Below are positions 52,384 to 61,106 of a DNA stretch of 64,000 bases, piece after piece. Numbering within the stretch: position 1 is the stretch's first letter; each line of letters begins with the position of its first letter. The position numbers were made by a program, and so were the translations under genes. The notes below the pieces were generated by a model, which saw nothing but the letters and a program-made list of their open reading frames with translations, was not told the DNA's origin and searched no databases. The stretch is from JAGNZR01 sp051648365 (GTDB taxonomy: Bacteria > Fusobacteriota > Fusobacteriia > Fusobacteriales > Fusobacteriaceae). The stretch covers positions 29,195 to 93,194 of the forward strand of contig JBOFEZ010000066.1 in the NCBI GenBank assembly GCA_051648365.1. The letters are read 5' to 3'.

Positions 52384-54099
52384 TTATTCACTGAAAAGTT
52401 CATAGAACTCATCTTTGACTTTGATATCTTTTATTTTCAACTGTATACTTTCCTCACCTTTAAACTGGTTTCTTTCAGGATAATATACAATGTCAAATCT
52501 TTGAAGTTTATATCCTGTTTCATGGATATATCTGGCAAGATCAAATCCTACCACCGAAAATCTTTTTCCATCTTTTTGAATTATTCCACTAAAATGCTTA
52601 TTGTCCACTCCGAACTTTTTAACATCTAGCAGTTCCAAATCTCTATCCATAAGTAGAGGGACTCCATTTTCAATTCCATAGGGAGAAAGTATCTCTATAT
52701 CCTCTATAGTCTCTTCCGAAATCCTTTCCACTGGAAATTCCATATCTATATTCAAACTTTTTTTCTCGTTGCTTTCATTAAGATTTTCTACAGCATTCAT
52801 AAAAAACTGTCTTATTTTATTCAGGTTGTATTCTTCAGCTATAAAACCAGCAGCTAAATCGTGTCCCCCAAATCTAGTAAGCAGATGGGACATATCTTTA
52901 AATATATTGAATATATTTATTCCGGAAACACTTCTGGAAGAAGCTTTTCCAACTCCATTTCTTAACGAGATGAGCACTACTGGGACTCTGTATTTTATAC
53001 TGAGCCTCGAAGATACTATCCCTATTACCCCAGGATGCCATTTTTTAGAAACCAAGAATATTCCTTTGTATGGAGCTGGCAGTTTTTTTTCCACAAGAGA
53101 GACCGCTTCATCATAAATCTCTTTTTCTAGTTCTCTTCTTCTTTTATTGGATCTTTTCATCTCTTCGATTATATCATATATAGCAACTTCATTCTCTTCC
53201 ATGAAAAACTTGGCTCCTATTCTAGAAGTCCCTATTCTTCCAAGGGAGTTTATGAGAGGAGCTATAAAATAACTGATATCAGTGGTAGTTATAGTTTTAT
53301 GCTGAAATTTAAGATATTTCATCATATATATCAGACCTTTTACCTCTGTATCTTTTAATCTTTTCAATCCCTCTTTTACTATTATTCTGTTTTCATCAAC
53401 AATGGGTACAACATCTGCCACGGTTCCTATCATAACTATGTCCAGATATTTATAAAGTCTTTCCATCGAGATTCCTAACTTTATATAAAGAGCCTGAGCC
53501 ACCTTAAGTGCCACTCCTGCTCCAGCTAGATACTTAAAGCTGTATTTTTCACTCAGTTTGGGATTTATATATAGTACTTCTTCATCCTCTTTTTCTTTAG
53601 CACTTTTGTGGTGATCTGTTATTATTACATCGATCCCTATAGATCTTCCGTATCTTATATCCTCCAAAGAACTTATACTGGTATCTACAGTGATTACCAG
53701 TTCAGCTCCTCGAGATTTCATATATTTAAGGTTATATTTATCTAAACCATAATCCTCTTCCATACGATTAGGGATATAATACTCTACATCTATATCTAGT
53801 TCTTTAAATGCCTTTGTAAGAAAAACTGCTGAAGTTATCCCGTCTACATCATAATCTCCATAGATAAAAATTTTACTTCCTTTTCTTTTTATCTCTAGAA
53901 TTTTTTCAATAACAGCTTCCATATTTTCGAAATCAAAGGGATCTCTAAAATCAGAGAGTTGAGGAGAGATAAATTTCTTTATCTTCTCCTCATCAACAAA
54001 TCCTCTATTTAGGAGCAAAGTAGCTAGAAATTTTGAAATATCTAACTTTTTAGCCAGGTCTTCAGCCTGGTTCTGCTTTTCACAATACTCCCACTTCAT
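52384..54099 (-). CDS. recJ: Single-stranded-DNA-specific exonuclease RecJ
   Basis: 571 residues, 5'-3' exonuclease for repair and recombination. DHH phosphoesterase motifs YGDYDVDGITSA near residue 80, VDTSISS near 133 and the DHH triad (IITDHHKSA) near 152. DHHA1 motif FGGHDLAAGF near residue 410 and a C-terminal OB domain. Placed between rbfA and tig, it probably shares the infB operon transcript. Confidence 0.95.
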   Translation of the reverse strand: MKWEYCEKQNQAEDLAKKLDISKFLATLLLNRGFVDEEKIKKFISPQLSDFRDPFDFENMEAVIEKILEIKRKGSKIFIYGDYDVDGITSAVFLTKAFKELDIDVEYYIPNRMEEDYGLDKYNLKYMKSRGAELVITVDTSISSLEDIRYGRSIGIDVIITDHHKSAKEKEDEEVLYINPKLSEKYSFKYLAGAGVALKVAQALYIKLGISMERLYKYLDIVMIGTVADVVPIVDENRIIVKEGLKRLKDTEVKGLIYMMKYLKFQHKTITTTDISYFIAPLINSLGRIGTSRIGAKFFMEENEVAIYDIIEEMKRSNKRRRELEKEIYDEAVSLVEKKLPAPYKGIFLVSKKWHPGVIGIVSSRLSIKYRVPVVLISLRNGVGKASSRSVSGINIFNIFKDMSHLLTRFGGHDLAAGFIAEEYNLNKIRQFFMNAVENLNESNEKKSLNIDMEFPVERISEETIEDIEILSPYGIENGVPLLMDRDLELLDVKKFGVDNKHFSGIIQKDGKRFSVVGFDLARYIHETGYKLQRFDIVYYPERNQFKGEESIQLKIKDIKVKDEFYELFSE

Positions 54100-54106
54100 G
54101 ATATCA

Positions 54107-54463
54107 CTAACCTTTTATATCGTTTAAAAGTCTAGTAATTTTCATTGCGTGTTCTATACTGTCATCAATTTTCACACGAACCTCTGGAGTATATCTAAGA
54201 GATAACTCATCACACAGTTTCTTTCTCATAAGTCCTTTTACAGCATTGAGAGCTGCTTCTACAGCTTTTATATCCACACTTTGACCATTTAAAGGCATAA
54301 CTGTAAAGTATACATCAGCAAATTTCAAATCCTCTGTTACACGGATATGATTTACTGATACAATAGCTTTTTTCAGTTGAGCATTTTTTATGTCCATCAT
54401 TAGCATTGTTGATATTACTCTGCTTATTTCTTTCTCAATACCTGCAAGTCTCTGTTTATTCAT
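54107..54463 (-). CDS. rbfA: Ribosome-binding factor A
   Basis: 118-residue KH-like protein needed for 16S rRNA 5'-end maturation and cold adaptation. Matches the family over its length: QRLAGIEKEISRVISTMLM, VRVTEDLKFADVYFTV-like core near residue 38-56, LRYTPEVRVKIDDSIEHAMKI at the C-terminus. Next to infB, as in most bacteria. Confidence 0.93.
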   Translation of the reverse strand: MNKQRLAGIEKEISRVISTMLMMDIKNAQLKKAIVSVNHIRVTEDLKFADVYFTVMPLNGQSVDIKAVEAALNAVKGLMRKKLCDELSLRYTPEVRVKIDDSIEHAMKITRLLNDIKG

Positions 54464-54482
54464 AAATAATCACACTCACATT

Positions 54483-56621
54483 TTATTTTTTAAGTTTTCT
54501 CTTAATCTCTTGCATGTAGAACGCCTCAACAATATCTCCTTCTTTGATATCATTGAATCCTTCAACACCAAGTCCACATTCTTGACCAGCTACAACCTCT
54601 TTTGCATCATCTTTGAATCTCTTAAGAGTTGAAAGCTTTCCTTCGTACATGATAACTCCATCTCTTATCATTCTGATAGATGAATCATTCTTAACTTTTC
54701 CATCTACAACAACACATCCAGCTACATTACCAGCACCAGTTACTTTAAATACTTTCTTAATCTCTATTCTTCCAACATATAGCTCTTTAAACTCTGGGTC
54801 TAACATTCCTGTAAGAGCCTTCTCAATATCCTCTACTATATGGTAGATTATGTTCGAAGTTCTTATCTCTACTCCACTCTTATCTGCAATCTTCAGAGCT
54901 TTAGTAGTAGGTCTTACATGGAATCCTATTATAATGGCTTTTGAAACTTCTGCAAGCATAACGTCACTCTCTGTTATCGCTCCTGAAGCAGCTTGTATTA
55001 TGTTTACTGCAACTTCTTCTGTGTTAAGTTTCATAAGAGTATCTCTAAGAGCATCTACTGAACCTCTTGAGTCAGCTCTTAGTACTAGATTAAGTTCTTT
55101 AATTTTTTGGTTCTCAAATTCTTGTGATAGAGACTCAAGAGTAAGAGTTTTCTTACCTATTTCAGCAAGTCTTCTCTCTTTTGCAACTTGGTCAACTATT
55201 CTTCTTGCGTGCTGTTCATTTTGTATAACATAAAGAACATCTCCTGCTGAAGGTACACTTGTGAATCCGATTATTTCAATTGGCTCTCCAACTTCTGCTT
55301 TCTCAACTCTAGCTCCCTTATCATTTATAAGGGCTCTAACTTTTCCTAATGATTCTCCTGCAACAATAACATCTCCAACTTTAAGTCTTCCCTCTTGGAT
55401 AAGAAGGTCAGCTATCGGTCCAACTTTTGGATCAAGTTTTGACTCTAGAATAACCCCTTTAGCTCTCTTGTTATAATTAGCTTTCAGATCTAAAATTTCA
55501 GCAGTTAGAAGTATAGTTTCAAGCAGAGTATCTAAGTTAAGTTTCTGTTTAGCCGAAACTTCAACAAACTCAACATCTCCTCCCCACTCAACTGAAACAA
55601 GTCCATGCTCCATAAGTTCTTGCTTTACCTTCATAGGGTTTGCACCCTCTTTATCTATCTTATTTACAGCTATAATGATTGGTACCTCTGCTGCCTTAGC
55701 ATGGGCAATAGCCTCTATTGTTTGTGGCATTACTCCATCATCTGCTGCAACAACAAGTATTGCTATATCTGTAACTTTTGCTCCTCTAGCTCTCATATCT
55801 GTGAAGGCCTCATGTCCAGGAGTATCGATGAAAGTTATTTTCTTTCCATCTTTAGTTATCTGGTAAGCTCCTATCTTCTGAGTTATTCCTCCATGCTCTC
55901 CAGATGCTACATTAGCTTCTCTTAAAGCATCAAGAAGAGATGTCTTTCCGTGGTCTACGTGTCCCATTATTGTTATTACTGGAGCTCTCTCTTTAAGATC
56001 AGCTTCTCTATCTTCTATCTCTAGAGAGAACTTATCTCCAAATTCTATTACAACTTCTTCCTCTTTCTCAACTATCGCATCATATTCCATAGCTAGTTCT
56101 TCTGCTAATTGGAAAGAAATTTGGCTATTTATAGTTAGCATAGTTCCTTTAAGGAATAAATTTTTAATTAGTTCAGCTGGCTTAATTCCCAGTAGTTTTG
56201 CAAAATCTCCAAGAGCTATATCTCCCTGAATTTTGATTAACTTCATTCCACCCTCTTCAGTTACTGAATCTACTGGAGCTTCAGCTACTTTAACAGTGAA
56301 GTCTGCTCTTCTTCCTTTTTTCTTCTTGTTTTTTCCTTTTTTTCCAGAAAAATCCTCTCCGTTTTCTTCAGCTTTCTTAGCTTGAGCTGCGATTCCTATT
56401 TCTGAAACGTGGTCTTCAACATATCCGTCTTCCACAGTTAAAGAATCATTTAAAGTTCCCACTGGTTGATCTTTAAAGTACTCCTCTATTATCTCAACAT
56501 CTGCATCCTTTATTCCACAAAGATGTGATTTTGCTTCTATTCCCATCTCATGTAGGAACTCTAGAAACTCTTTGTTCCCCTTATTATACTTTTTTGCTAA
56601 TTCATGTACCCTTACCTTCAT
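54483..56621 (-). CDS. infB: Translation initiation factor IF-2
   Basis: GTPase that brings initiator tRNA to the 30S subunit. 712 residues. Short N-terminal IF2-N domains (KVRVHELAKKYNKGNKEFLEFL and a second near residue 130-185), a Lys-rich linker (GKKGKNKKKKGRR near 95), then the GTPase domain with GHVDHGKTSLLDALR near residue 220, DTPGHEAFTDMRARGA near 266 and NKID near 320. ATG 56621 is chosen over an upstream in-frame TTG; GGAGG lies 10 nt before. Confidence 0.96.
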   Translation of the reverse strand: MKVRVHELAKKYNKGNKEFLEFLHEMGIEAKSHLCGIKDADVEIIEEYFKDQPVGTLNDSLTVEDGYVEDHVSEIGIAAQAKKAEENGEDFSGKKGKNKKKKGRRADFTVKVAEAPVDSVTEEGGMKLIKIQGDIALGDFAKLLGIKPAELIKNLFLKGTMLTINSQISFQLAEELAMEYDAIVEKEEEVVIEFGDKFSLEIEDREADLKERAPVITIMGHVDHGKTSLLDALREANVASGEHGGITQKIGAYQITKDGKKITFIDTPGHEAFTDMRARGAKVTDIAILVVAADDGVMPQTIEAIAHAKAAEVPIIIAVNKIDKEGANPMKVKQELMEHGLVSVEWGGDVEFVEVSAKQKLNLDTLLETILLTAEILDLKANYNKRAKGVILESKLDPKVGPIADLLIQEGRLKVGDVIVAGESLGKVRALINDKGARVEKAEVGEPIEIIGFTSVPSAGDVLYVIQNEQHARRIVDQVAKERRLAEIGKKTLTLESLSQEFENQKIKELNLVLRADSRGSVDALRDTLMKLNTEEVAVNIIQAASGAITESDVMLAEVSKAIIIGFHVRPTTKALKIADKSGVEIRTSNIIYHIVEDIEKALTGMLDPEFKELYVGRIEIKKVFKVTGAGNVAGCVVVDGKVKNDSSIRMIRDGVIMYEGKLSTLKRFKDDAKEVVAGQECGLGVEGFNDIKEGDIVEAFYMQEIKRKLKK

Positions 56622-56642
56622 CAATTTTATACCTCCATAAAC

Positions 56643-57167
56643 TTAGTTTATGAGTCCACGGGCTATTTTTTTATCCTTTACAGCGATGACGGTTACCTCG
56701 TTTTTGGAAAAAATTTCTCCCAACTGAGCCTTTGTTCCATAATATATGTATGGTATCTTGTGCTCTTTTGCTTTCGCCAGTATTTTGCCGTCATTTTTTT
56801 CGCTGATATCTTCGGCTATAACAATAAAATGAATATGTTCTATTTCATCAAATACCATATTTATACCAAAGGTTAATGCCTGTGAGTTCCTCATTGCTTT
56901 TAATACGTTCAAATAATCTTTCTGCTCTTTTTTCAAAAGATTAGCCATTTTAACAAGCTCTTCCATACTAATTTTTATTTTTTTATGCTTGGATAATTTC
57001 TGGAGACACTCTCTGGTTTTACAAACGTATTTACCACGACACTGTTCCTTTTGTTTCTCGTCGAAAATTAGTTTGTCACCAACTTCTCCCAATCTGAAAA
57101 GATCCTCTTTTTCTTTTTTTTCTCTACATACAATGCAGCTTCTTTCTGGAGAATGTTGGCTATTCAC
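56643..57167 (-). CDS. YlxR (DUF448) - YlxQ (L7Ae-type) fusion protein
   Basis: 174 residues. Residues 1-80 are YlxR/DUF448: PERSCIVCREKKEKEDLFRL, with conserved basic residues and GRGKYVC-like CRGKYVC. Residues 85-174 are an L7Ae/L30e-type YlxQ fold: YLNVLKAMRNSQALTFGINMV, IVAEDISEKN, IPYIYYGTKAQLGEIFSKN. B. subtilis encodes them as two genes between nusA and infB. YlxR binds nucleic acid or RNase P and L7Ae proteins bind kink-turn RNA. The start is GTG 7 nt after GAGGAG and overlaps nusA by 8 nt. Confidence 0.9.
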   Translation of the reverse strand: MNSQHSPERSCIVCREKKEKEDLFRLGEVGDKLIFDEKQKEQCRGKYVCKTRECLQKLSKHKKIKISMEELVKMANLLKKEQKDYLNVLKAMRNSQALTFGINMVFDEIEHIHFIVIAEDISEKNDGKILAKAKEHKIPYIYYGTKAQLGEIFSKNEVTVIAVKDKKIARGLIN

Positions 57168-58230
57168 CTTTATTCTCCTCAGTTTCTTCAGAAACTTTTA
57201 TGTCTACTCTCATCCCTGTAAGTTTTGCAGCAAGTCTTGCATTCTGTCCATTTTTTCCTATTGCAAGAGAAAGCTGAGATGGAGCTACTACTACTCTAGC
57301 CGTCATTCCGTTATCAAGTACTTCTACCGATTCAACTTTAGCAGGACTTAAAACTGCTGATACGAACTCTTGGATATCTTCTTTCCATATAACTATGTCA
57401 ATTTTTTCTCCATTAAGCTCATTAACTACGTTTCTTATTCTTAATCCTTTTTGCCCTATACATGCTCCAACTGTATCTATGTTAGCATCATTGGAATATA
57501 CTGCAACTTTAGCACGTGAACCAGCTTCTCTTGCCACAGCTTTTATTTCAATTGCTCCAGTTTCTATTTCTGGTATTTCAATTTCAAAAAGCTTTTTAAG
57601 AAGACCCTCGTTCTTTCTTGAAATTACAACTTTAGGGAATTTATTTGTCTTTTCAACTTCTGCTATATAAACTTTTATTCTCTCTCCAACTCTGTAAAGA
57701 TCTCCTGGTGACTGTTCTGACATTGGTAAAGAGGCTTCGATTCCATCAAAATCTATGTGAATATTTCTCTTTTCATCAATTCTTCTTATTACACCTGTCA
57801 TAATGTCGTGTTCTTTATTCTTAAATCTCTCGTAGATGTTATCTCTTTCTGCTTCTCTTACTTTTTGAATAACTATCTGTTTTCCATTTTGTATAGCATT
57901 TCTTTTAAACTCTTCACAATTAACTTCTAGTTTAATTGTATCTCCTATTTTCACTCTCTTCTTTTCTTCAAGAGCATCTGTTAGAGATATCTCTAACGCT
58001 GCATCATAAAGATCTTCGTCAGCTACAACAGTTTTAACTTCGTAAATTTTAACGTCTCCACTATCTCTGTTGATTTCAACCTCTACTTTTTCCTCTTCAC
58101 CGAAATTTTTCTTATATGCTGCTAAAAGAGCTTGCTCTACAGCTATTAAAAGATTCTCCTTGCTTATACCCTTGTCTTTTTCAAGCTCTGCTAGGGCCTC
58201 TAAAAATATTTTAGCATCTTTATTTTTCAA
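57160..58230 (-). CDS. nusA: Transcription termination/antitermination factor NusA
   Basis: 356 residues. N-terminal RNA polymerase-binding domain (about 1-125, LEALAELEKDKGISKENLLIAVEQAL), S1 domain (135-200), and two KH domains (about 205-350: IGQKGLRIRNVVNELNGEKIDIV, ARVVVAPSQLSLAIGKNGQNARLAAKLTG). The acidic C-terminal repeats of E. coli are absent, as in Firmicutes. I place the start at TTG 58230, 9 nt after AGGAGG; a first in-frame TTG at 58239 touches that site, and no ATG is available. Confidence 0.95.
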   Translation of the reverse strand: MKNKDAKIFLEALAELEKDKGISKENLLIAVEQALLAAYKKNFGEEEKVEVEINRDSGDVKIYEVKTVVADEDLYDAALEISLTDALEEKKRVKIGDTIKLEVNCEEFKRNAIQNGKQIVIQKVREAERDNIYERFKNKEHDIMTGVIRRIDEKRNIHIDFDGIEASLPMSEQSPGDLYRVGERIKVYIAEVEKTNKFPKVVISRKNEGLLKKLFEIEIPEIETGAIEIKAVAREAGSRAKVAVYSNDANIDTVGACIGQKGLRIRNVVNELNGEKIDIVIWKEDIQEFVSAVLSPAKVESVEVLDNGMTARVVVAPSQLSLAIGKNGQNARLAAKLTGMRVDIKVSEETEENKGE

Positions 58231-58279
58231 AAAACTCAACCTCCTATATATACATTATATTTTTCAATATCAAAATTAA

Positions 58280-58771
58280 TTAATCTAAATTCTCAAACAC
58301 ATAAACTATATTAGCTTTTCTAATCTCTTTAAGAGGAATTTCTAATATGGACTCTTCGCCTTTCTCAGATATATTCAGATGAATAATTTCTTCTGTTACA
58401 TCAACCAGTTTACCTGTGAAATTTTTAGAATCATTTAATTTATGCTTAAGAGCTACCTTTATTGTTTCACCTTTAAATCTAATAAAATCCTCAAGTTTTT
58501 TAAGAGGTCTTTCAATTCCAGGAGAAGATACCTCTAAAAAGAATTTTTCAGGAATAATTTTATCCACCTGTTCATCAATTTTATTGCTCAAAGTTGCACA
58601 TTGCTCGAGAGTAACATTCCCTTCTGATTTTTCTATAAAGATTCTAAGATACCAGTATCCTCCATCTTGTATATACTCTACATCTACCAGTTCCAATTCC
58701 ATCTCTTCTACGTACGGAAGAACTAAGGCCTGAACCTTTTCAGTGTAATCTACTTTTTGAAAATTAGACAT
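58280..58771 (-). CDS. rimP: Ribosome maturation factor RimP
   Basis: 163-residue factor for 30S assembly. Family features: VLPYVEEMELELVDVEYIQDGGYWYLRIFI at the N-terminus, SPGIERPLKKLEDFIRFKG near residue 80-98 and a C-terminal Sm-like domain. ATG 58771 has GAGGTG about 8 nt upstream; the in-frame ATG at 58801 has none. First gene of the nusA-infB operon, with a TTGATT-N17-TATAAT promoter about 106 nt upstream. Confidence 0.92.
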   Translation of the reverse strand: MSNFQKVDYTEKVQALVLPYVEEMELELVDVEYIQDGGYWYLRIFIEKSEGNVTLEQCATLSNKIDEQVDKIIPEKFFLEVSSPGIERPLKKLEDFIRFKGETIKVALKHKLNDSKNFTGKLVDVTEEIIHLNISEKGEESILEIPLKEIRKANIVYVFENLD

Positions 58772-58824
58772 AACTATCTTCACCTCTCTTAAATTTTCCA
58801 ATAAAAATCTTAATTAGTAAGAGA

Positions 58825-58850
58825 GAGAGTGGATATCACTATCCACTCTC
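58825..58850 (-). promoter_or_regulatory. Leader hairpin of the rimP operon
   Basis: Perfect 11-bp stem: GAGAGTGGATA (58825-58835), TCAC loop, TATCCACTCTC (58840-58850). It lies in the untranslated leader between the promoter and rimP. It has no long T-run after it on the minus strand, so it looks more like a structured leader or attenuation element than a terminator. Confidence 0.5.
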
Positions 58851-58876
58851 CCCTTCTTTAAACTATTTTCAATAAA

Positions 58877-58905
58877 ATTATAACACACCAACAGTTAAAA
58901 ATCAA
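58877..58905 (-). promoter_or_regulatory. Promoter of the rimP-nusA-infB operon
   Basis: Minus-strand TTGATT (58905-58900), spacer of exactly 17 nt, TATAAT (58882-58877). The predicted transcript starts near 58870, giving a leader of about 100 nt. Confidence 0.75.
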
Positions 58906-59121
58906 TCATTAATAGATGTATTTTTCAGATGTGTTTTTTTATGTTTTTAAAGAAATCTAAAAGAGGTTTTTTCTATTCAAAATAACATTCCGAATCAAAG
59001 TTCTCTTAAACTCTTTAAAGTTCCAAAATTGAACTTATAACTTTTTTTCGATTCACATAACCTGTTTTTCATTTAGCATATGAAAAATATTTATTTTTTA
59101 GATATATTTTTTAAATACATC

Positions 59122-59150
59122 TTGATTTTTTAAAATTTTAGGAGTATATT
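59122..59150 (+). promoter_or_regulatory. Promoter of the glmS-glmL-glmE-mal operon
   Basis: TTGATT (59122-59127), 17-nt spacer, TATATT (59145-59150). A dyad TAGGA-N6-TCCTA (59139-59154) overlaps the -10, and a perfect dyad ATAATT-GGA-AATTAT (59166-59180) lies just downstream of the predicted start. Both are placed as operators would be. Confidence 0.65.
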
Positions 59151-59213
59151 CCTAGGTATAGACATATAATTGGAAATTATGTAAGTAAATTATCTTTTAG
59201 GAGGTTTTGCAAA

Positions 59214-59630
59214 ATGGTTAAAAACGGTAAGAAAGTTGTAATTGGTGTTATAGGTTCTGATTGCCATGCTGTTGGAAACAAAATTATCAATCACGTGCTT
59301 GAAAACAACGGATTTGAAGTAACTAACATCGGAGTTCTTTCTCCTCAAACAGACTTTATAAATGCTGCTATCGAAACTAAAGCTGATGCAATTATCGTAT
59401 CATCACTTTATGGACACGGAGAGCTTGATTGTCAAGGGATGAGAGAGAAATGTGAAGAAGCTGGTCTCAAGGATATTCTACTTTATGTTGGTGGAAACAT
59501 CGTTGTTGGAAAACAAAACTGGGACGAAGTTGAAGCTAGATTTAAGGGTATGGGTTTCAACAGAGTTTACAAACCTGGAACTCCTATCGAATTAACTACT
59601 GAGGATCTTAAAAAAGATTTAGGAATATAA
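59214..59630 (+). CDS. glmS: Methylaspartate (glutamate) mutase, sigma subunit
   Basis: 138-residue cobalamin-binding subunit. The base-off B12 motif DxHxxG is present at residues 16-21 (D16, H18, G21; SDCHAVGNK), together with the SSLYGHGE and YVGGNIVVG loops of the B12 Rossmann domain. With the epsilon subunit it converts L-glutamate to (2S,3S)-3-methylaspartate by a radical carbon-skeleton rearrangement. TTTTAGGAGG precedes the ATG; glmL begins only 4 bp after the stop. Confidence 0.96.
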   Translation: MVKNGKKVVIGVIGSDCHAVGNKIINHVLENNGFEVTNIGVLSPQTDFINAAIETKADAIIVSSLYGHGELDCQGMREKCEEAGLKDILLYVGGNIVVGKQNWDEVEARFKGMGFNRVYKPGTPIELTTEDLKKDLGI

Positions 59631-59634
59631 ACTT

Positions 59635-61044
59635 ATGAAAGATATCTATCTAACTATTGACTTTGGAAGTACTTATACAAAACTCACTGCAATTGACCTT
59701 GCAAATGAGACAATAATGGCAACAGCTAAAGCTATAACTACGGTTGAAGATGATATAATGATCGGTTTCAATGAATCATACTCTATTCTGATGGAAAAGA
59801 TTGAAAAAATATATCCTTTGGAAAAAATTAACTTTTTAAAGAAAACTGCCTGTTCTTCTGCCGCTGGTGGACTTAAGATGTTTGCTATCGGGTTAGTTCC
59901 AGAACTCACTGCTGATGCAGCTAAAAAAGCAGCCCTAGGAGCAGGTGCAAGAGTTATAAAAACTTATGCCTACGAACTGAATCATCATGAGATGCAGGAA
60001 ATTAAAGATTCCCAAGTGGATATTGTTTTACTTGCCGGTGGTACAAATGGCGGAAATAAAGATTGTATAATTCACAATGCTAAACTTATTGCTGAATTCG
60101 GTATAAAAGCTCCAGTGGTTCTAGCAGGTAACAAATCTGCAACAGATGAAATAGAGAATATTTTTAATGAAGCAGGTATCTTCTATACAACCACAGAAAA
60201 TGTTATGCCTGTTTTAAACAAACTGAATGTTGAACCTGCAAGGGAAGCCATCAGACAGGTTTTCATGAAAAGAATAGTAGAAGCAAAAGGAATGAAAAAA
60301 GCTGAAAGTTTTATCTCTGGAATCCTTATGCCAACTCCAGCTGCTGTTTTAAAAGCTGCCGAAGTTTTATCAACTGGAACTGATGATGAAGACGGAATAG
60401 GAGATCTTCTTGTTGTGGATATCGGGGGAGCTACAACTGACGTTCATTCTATAGCAAAAGGAGAACCAACCAAACCTGCTGTAATAATGAAAGGACTGGA
60501 AGAACCTTTTTCTAAAAGAACTGTTGAGGGCGATTTAGGAATGAGATATTCTGCTCTAGCACTTCTTGAAGCTTCCAGCACCAAAAAAATAAGAAATTAT
60601 TTAAAAGATGAGCATAAGGAGTTCCATGTTAAAGAGCTTTGCAAAAAAAGGCATGACAATATCAGAATGGTGCCAGCAACTCCTGAAGATATAGCTTTTG
60701 ATGAAGCTATGGCAAAAGTAGCAACTGAGATTGCAATGGATAGACACTGCGGTGTTTTAGAGATTGTTTATACCCCTATGGGAACTATGTTTAACCAGCA
60801 CGGAAAAGATCTTTTAGAGGCTCCCTGTGTAATAGGTACCGGAGGAGTTATTATCCACAGTGAACATCCAGGTGAAATTTTATCTGCTGGAAACTTTAAT
60901 TCTGAAAATCCTATCCATCTAAAACCTCAGAACCCACGGTTACTCGTGGACAAAACTTACATTCTCTCAGCCATGGGACTTCTTGCAGAAGATTATCCTG
61001 ATATGGCAGTCAGAATCATGAAAAAATATTTAGTAGAAGCTTAA
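59635..61044 (+). CDS. glmL: Glutamate mutase reactivating factor (MutL/GlmL)
   Basis: 469 residues of the actin/Hsp70-like ATPase superfamily: YLTIDFGSTYTKLTAID (residues 4-20, phosphate 1 loop), VLLAGGTNGGNKD near 133-145 and VVDIGGATTDVHS near 262. It replaces damaged cobalamin on the mutase using ATP. It is the gene between the S and E subunits in all described glm operons. Annotated as GlmL or MutL; not the DNA mismatch repair MutL. Confidence 0.93.
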   Translation: MKDIYLTIDFGSTYTKLTAIDLANETIMATAKAITTVEDDIMIGFNESYSILMEKIEKIYPLEKINFLKKTACSSAAGGLKMFAIGLVPELTADAAKKAALGAGARVIKTYAYELNHHEMQEIKDSQVDIVLLAGGTNGGNKDCIIHNAKLIAEFGIKAPVVLAGNKSATDEIENIFNEAGIFYTTTENVMPVLNKLNVEPAREAIRQVFMKRIVEAKGMKKAESFISGILMPTPAAVLKAAEVLSTGTDDEDGIGDLLVVDIGGATTDVHSIAKGEPTKPAVIMKGLEEPFSKRTVEGDLGMRYSALALLEASSTKKIRNYLKDEHKEFHVKELCKKRHDNIRMVPATPEDIAFDEAMAKVATEIAMDRHCGVLEIVYTPMGTMFNQHGKDLLEAPCVIGTGGVIIHSEHPGEILSAGNFNSENPIHLKPQNPRLLVDKTYILSAMGLLAEDYPDMAVRIMKKYLVEA

Positions 61045-61106
61045 TCGATATAAAATCACAGAATAAATTAAATTAAAATAATTTGATTTAAGGAGGAGTA
61101 AAAATT

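Larger units (their letters stand above)
58772..59213. promoter_or_regulatory. Divergent region between rimP and glmS
   Basis: A 442-bp gene-free stretch. The rimP side has a hairpin leader and promoter; the glmS side has a promoter and two dyads, all entered separately. Between them (58906-59121) the sequence is AT-rich with two AAAGTTC direct repeats (about 58997-59033). I see no cobalamin riboswitch: the conserved B12-box GCCACTG pattern is absent although the downstream mutase is B12-dependent. Confidence 0.65.

Noticed and set aside
58860..59213. Cobalamin riboswitch before the B12-dependent mutase
   Set aside because: No GCCACTG-type B12 box or the expected long structured leader; the promoter lies only about 60 nt before the glmS ATG.
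59635..61044. GlmL read as mismatch-repair MutL or diol dehydratase reactivase
   Set aside because: Its position between the two mutase subunits and its actin-like ATPase motifs fit the glutamate mutase reactivator.
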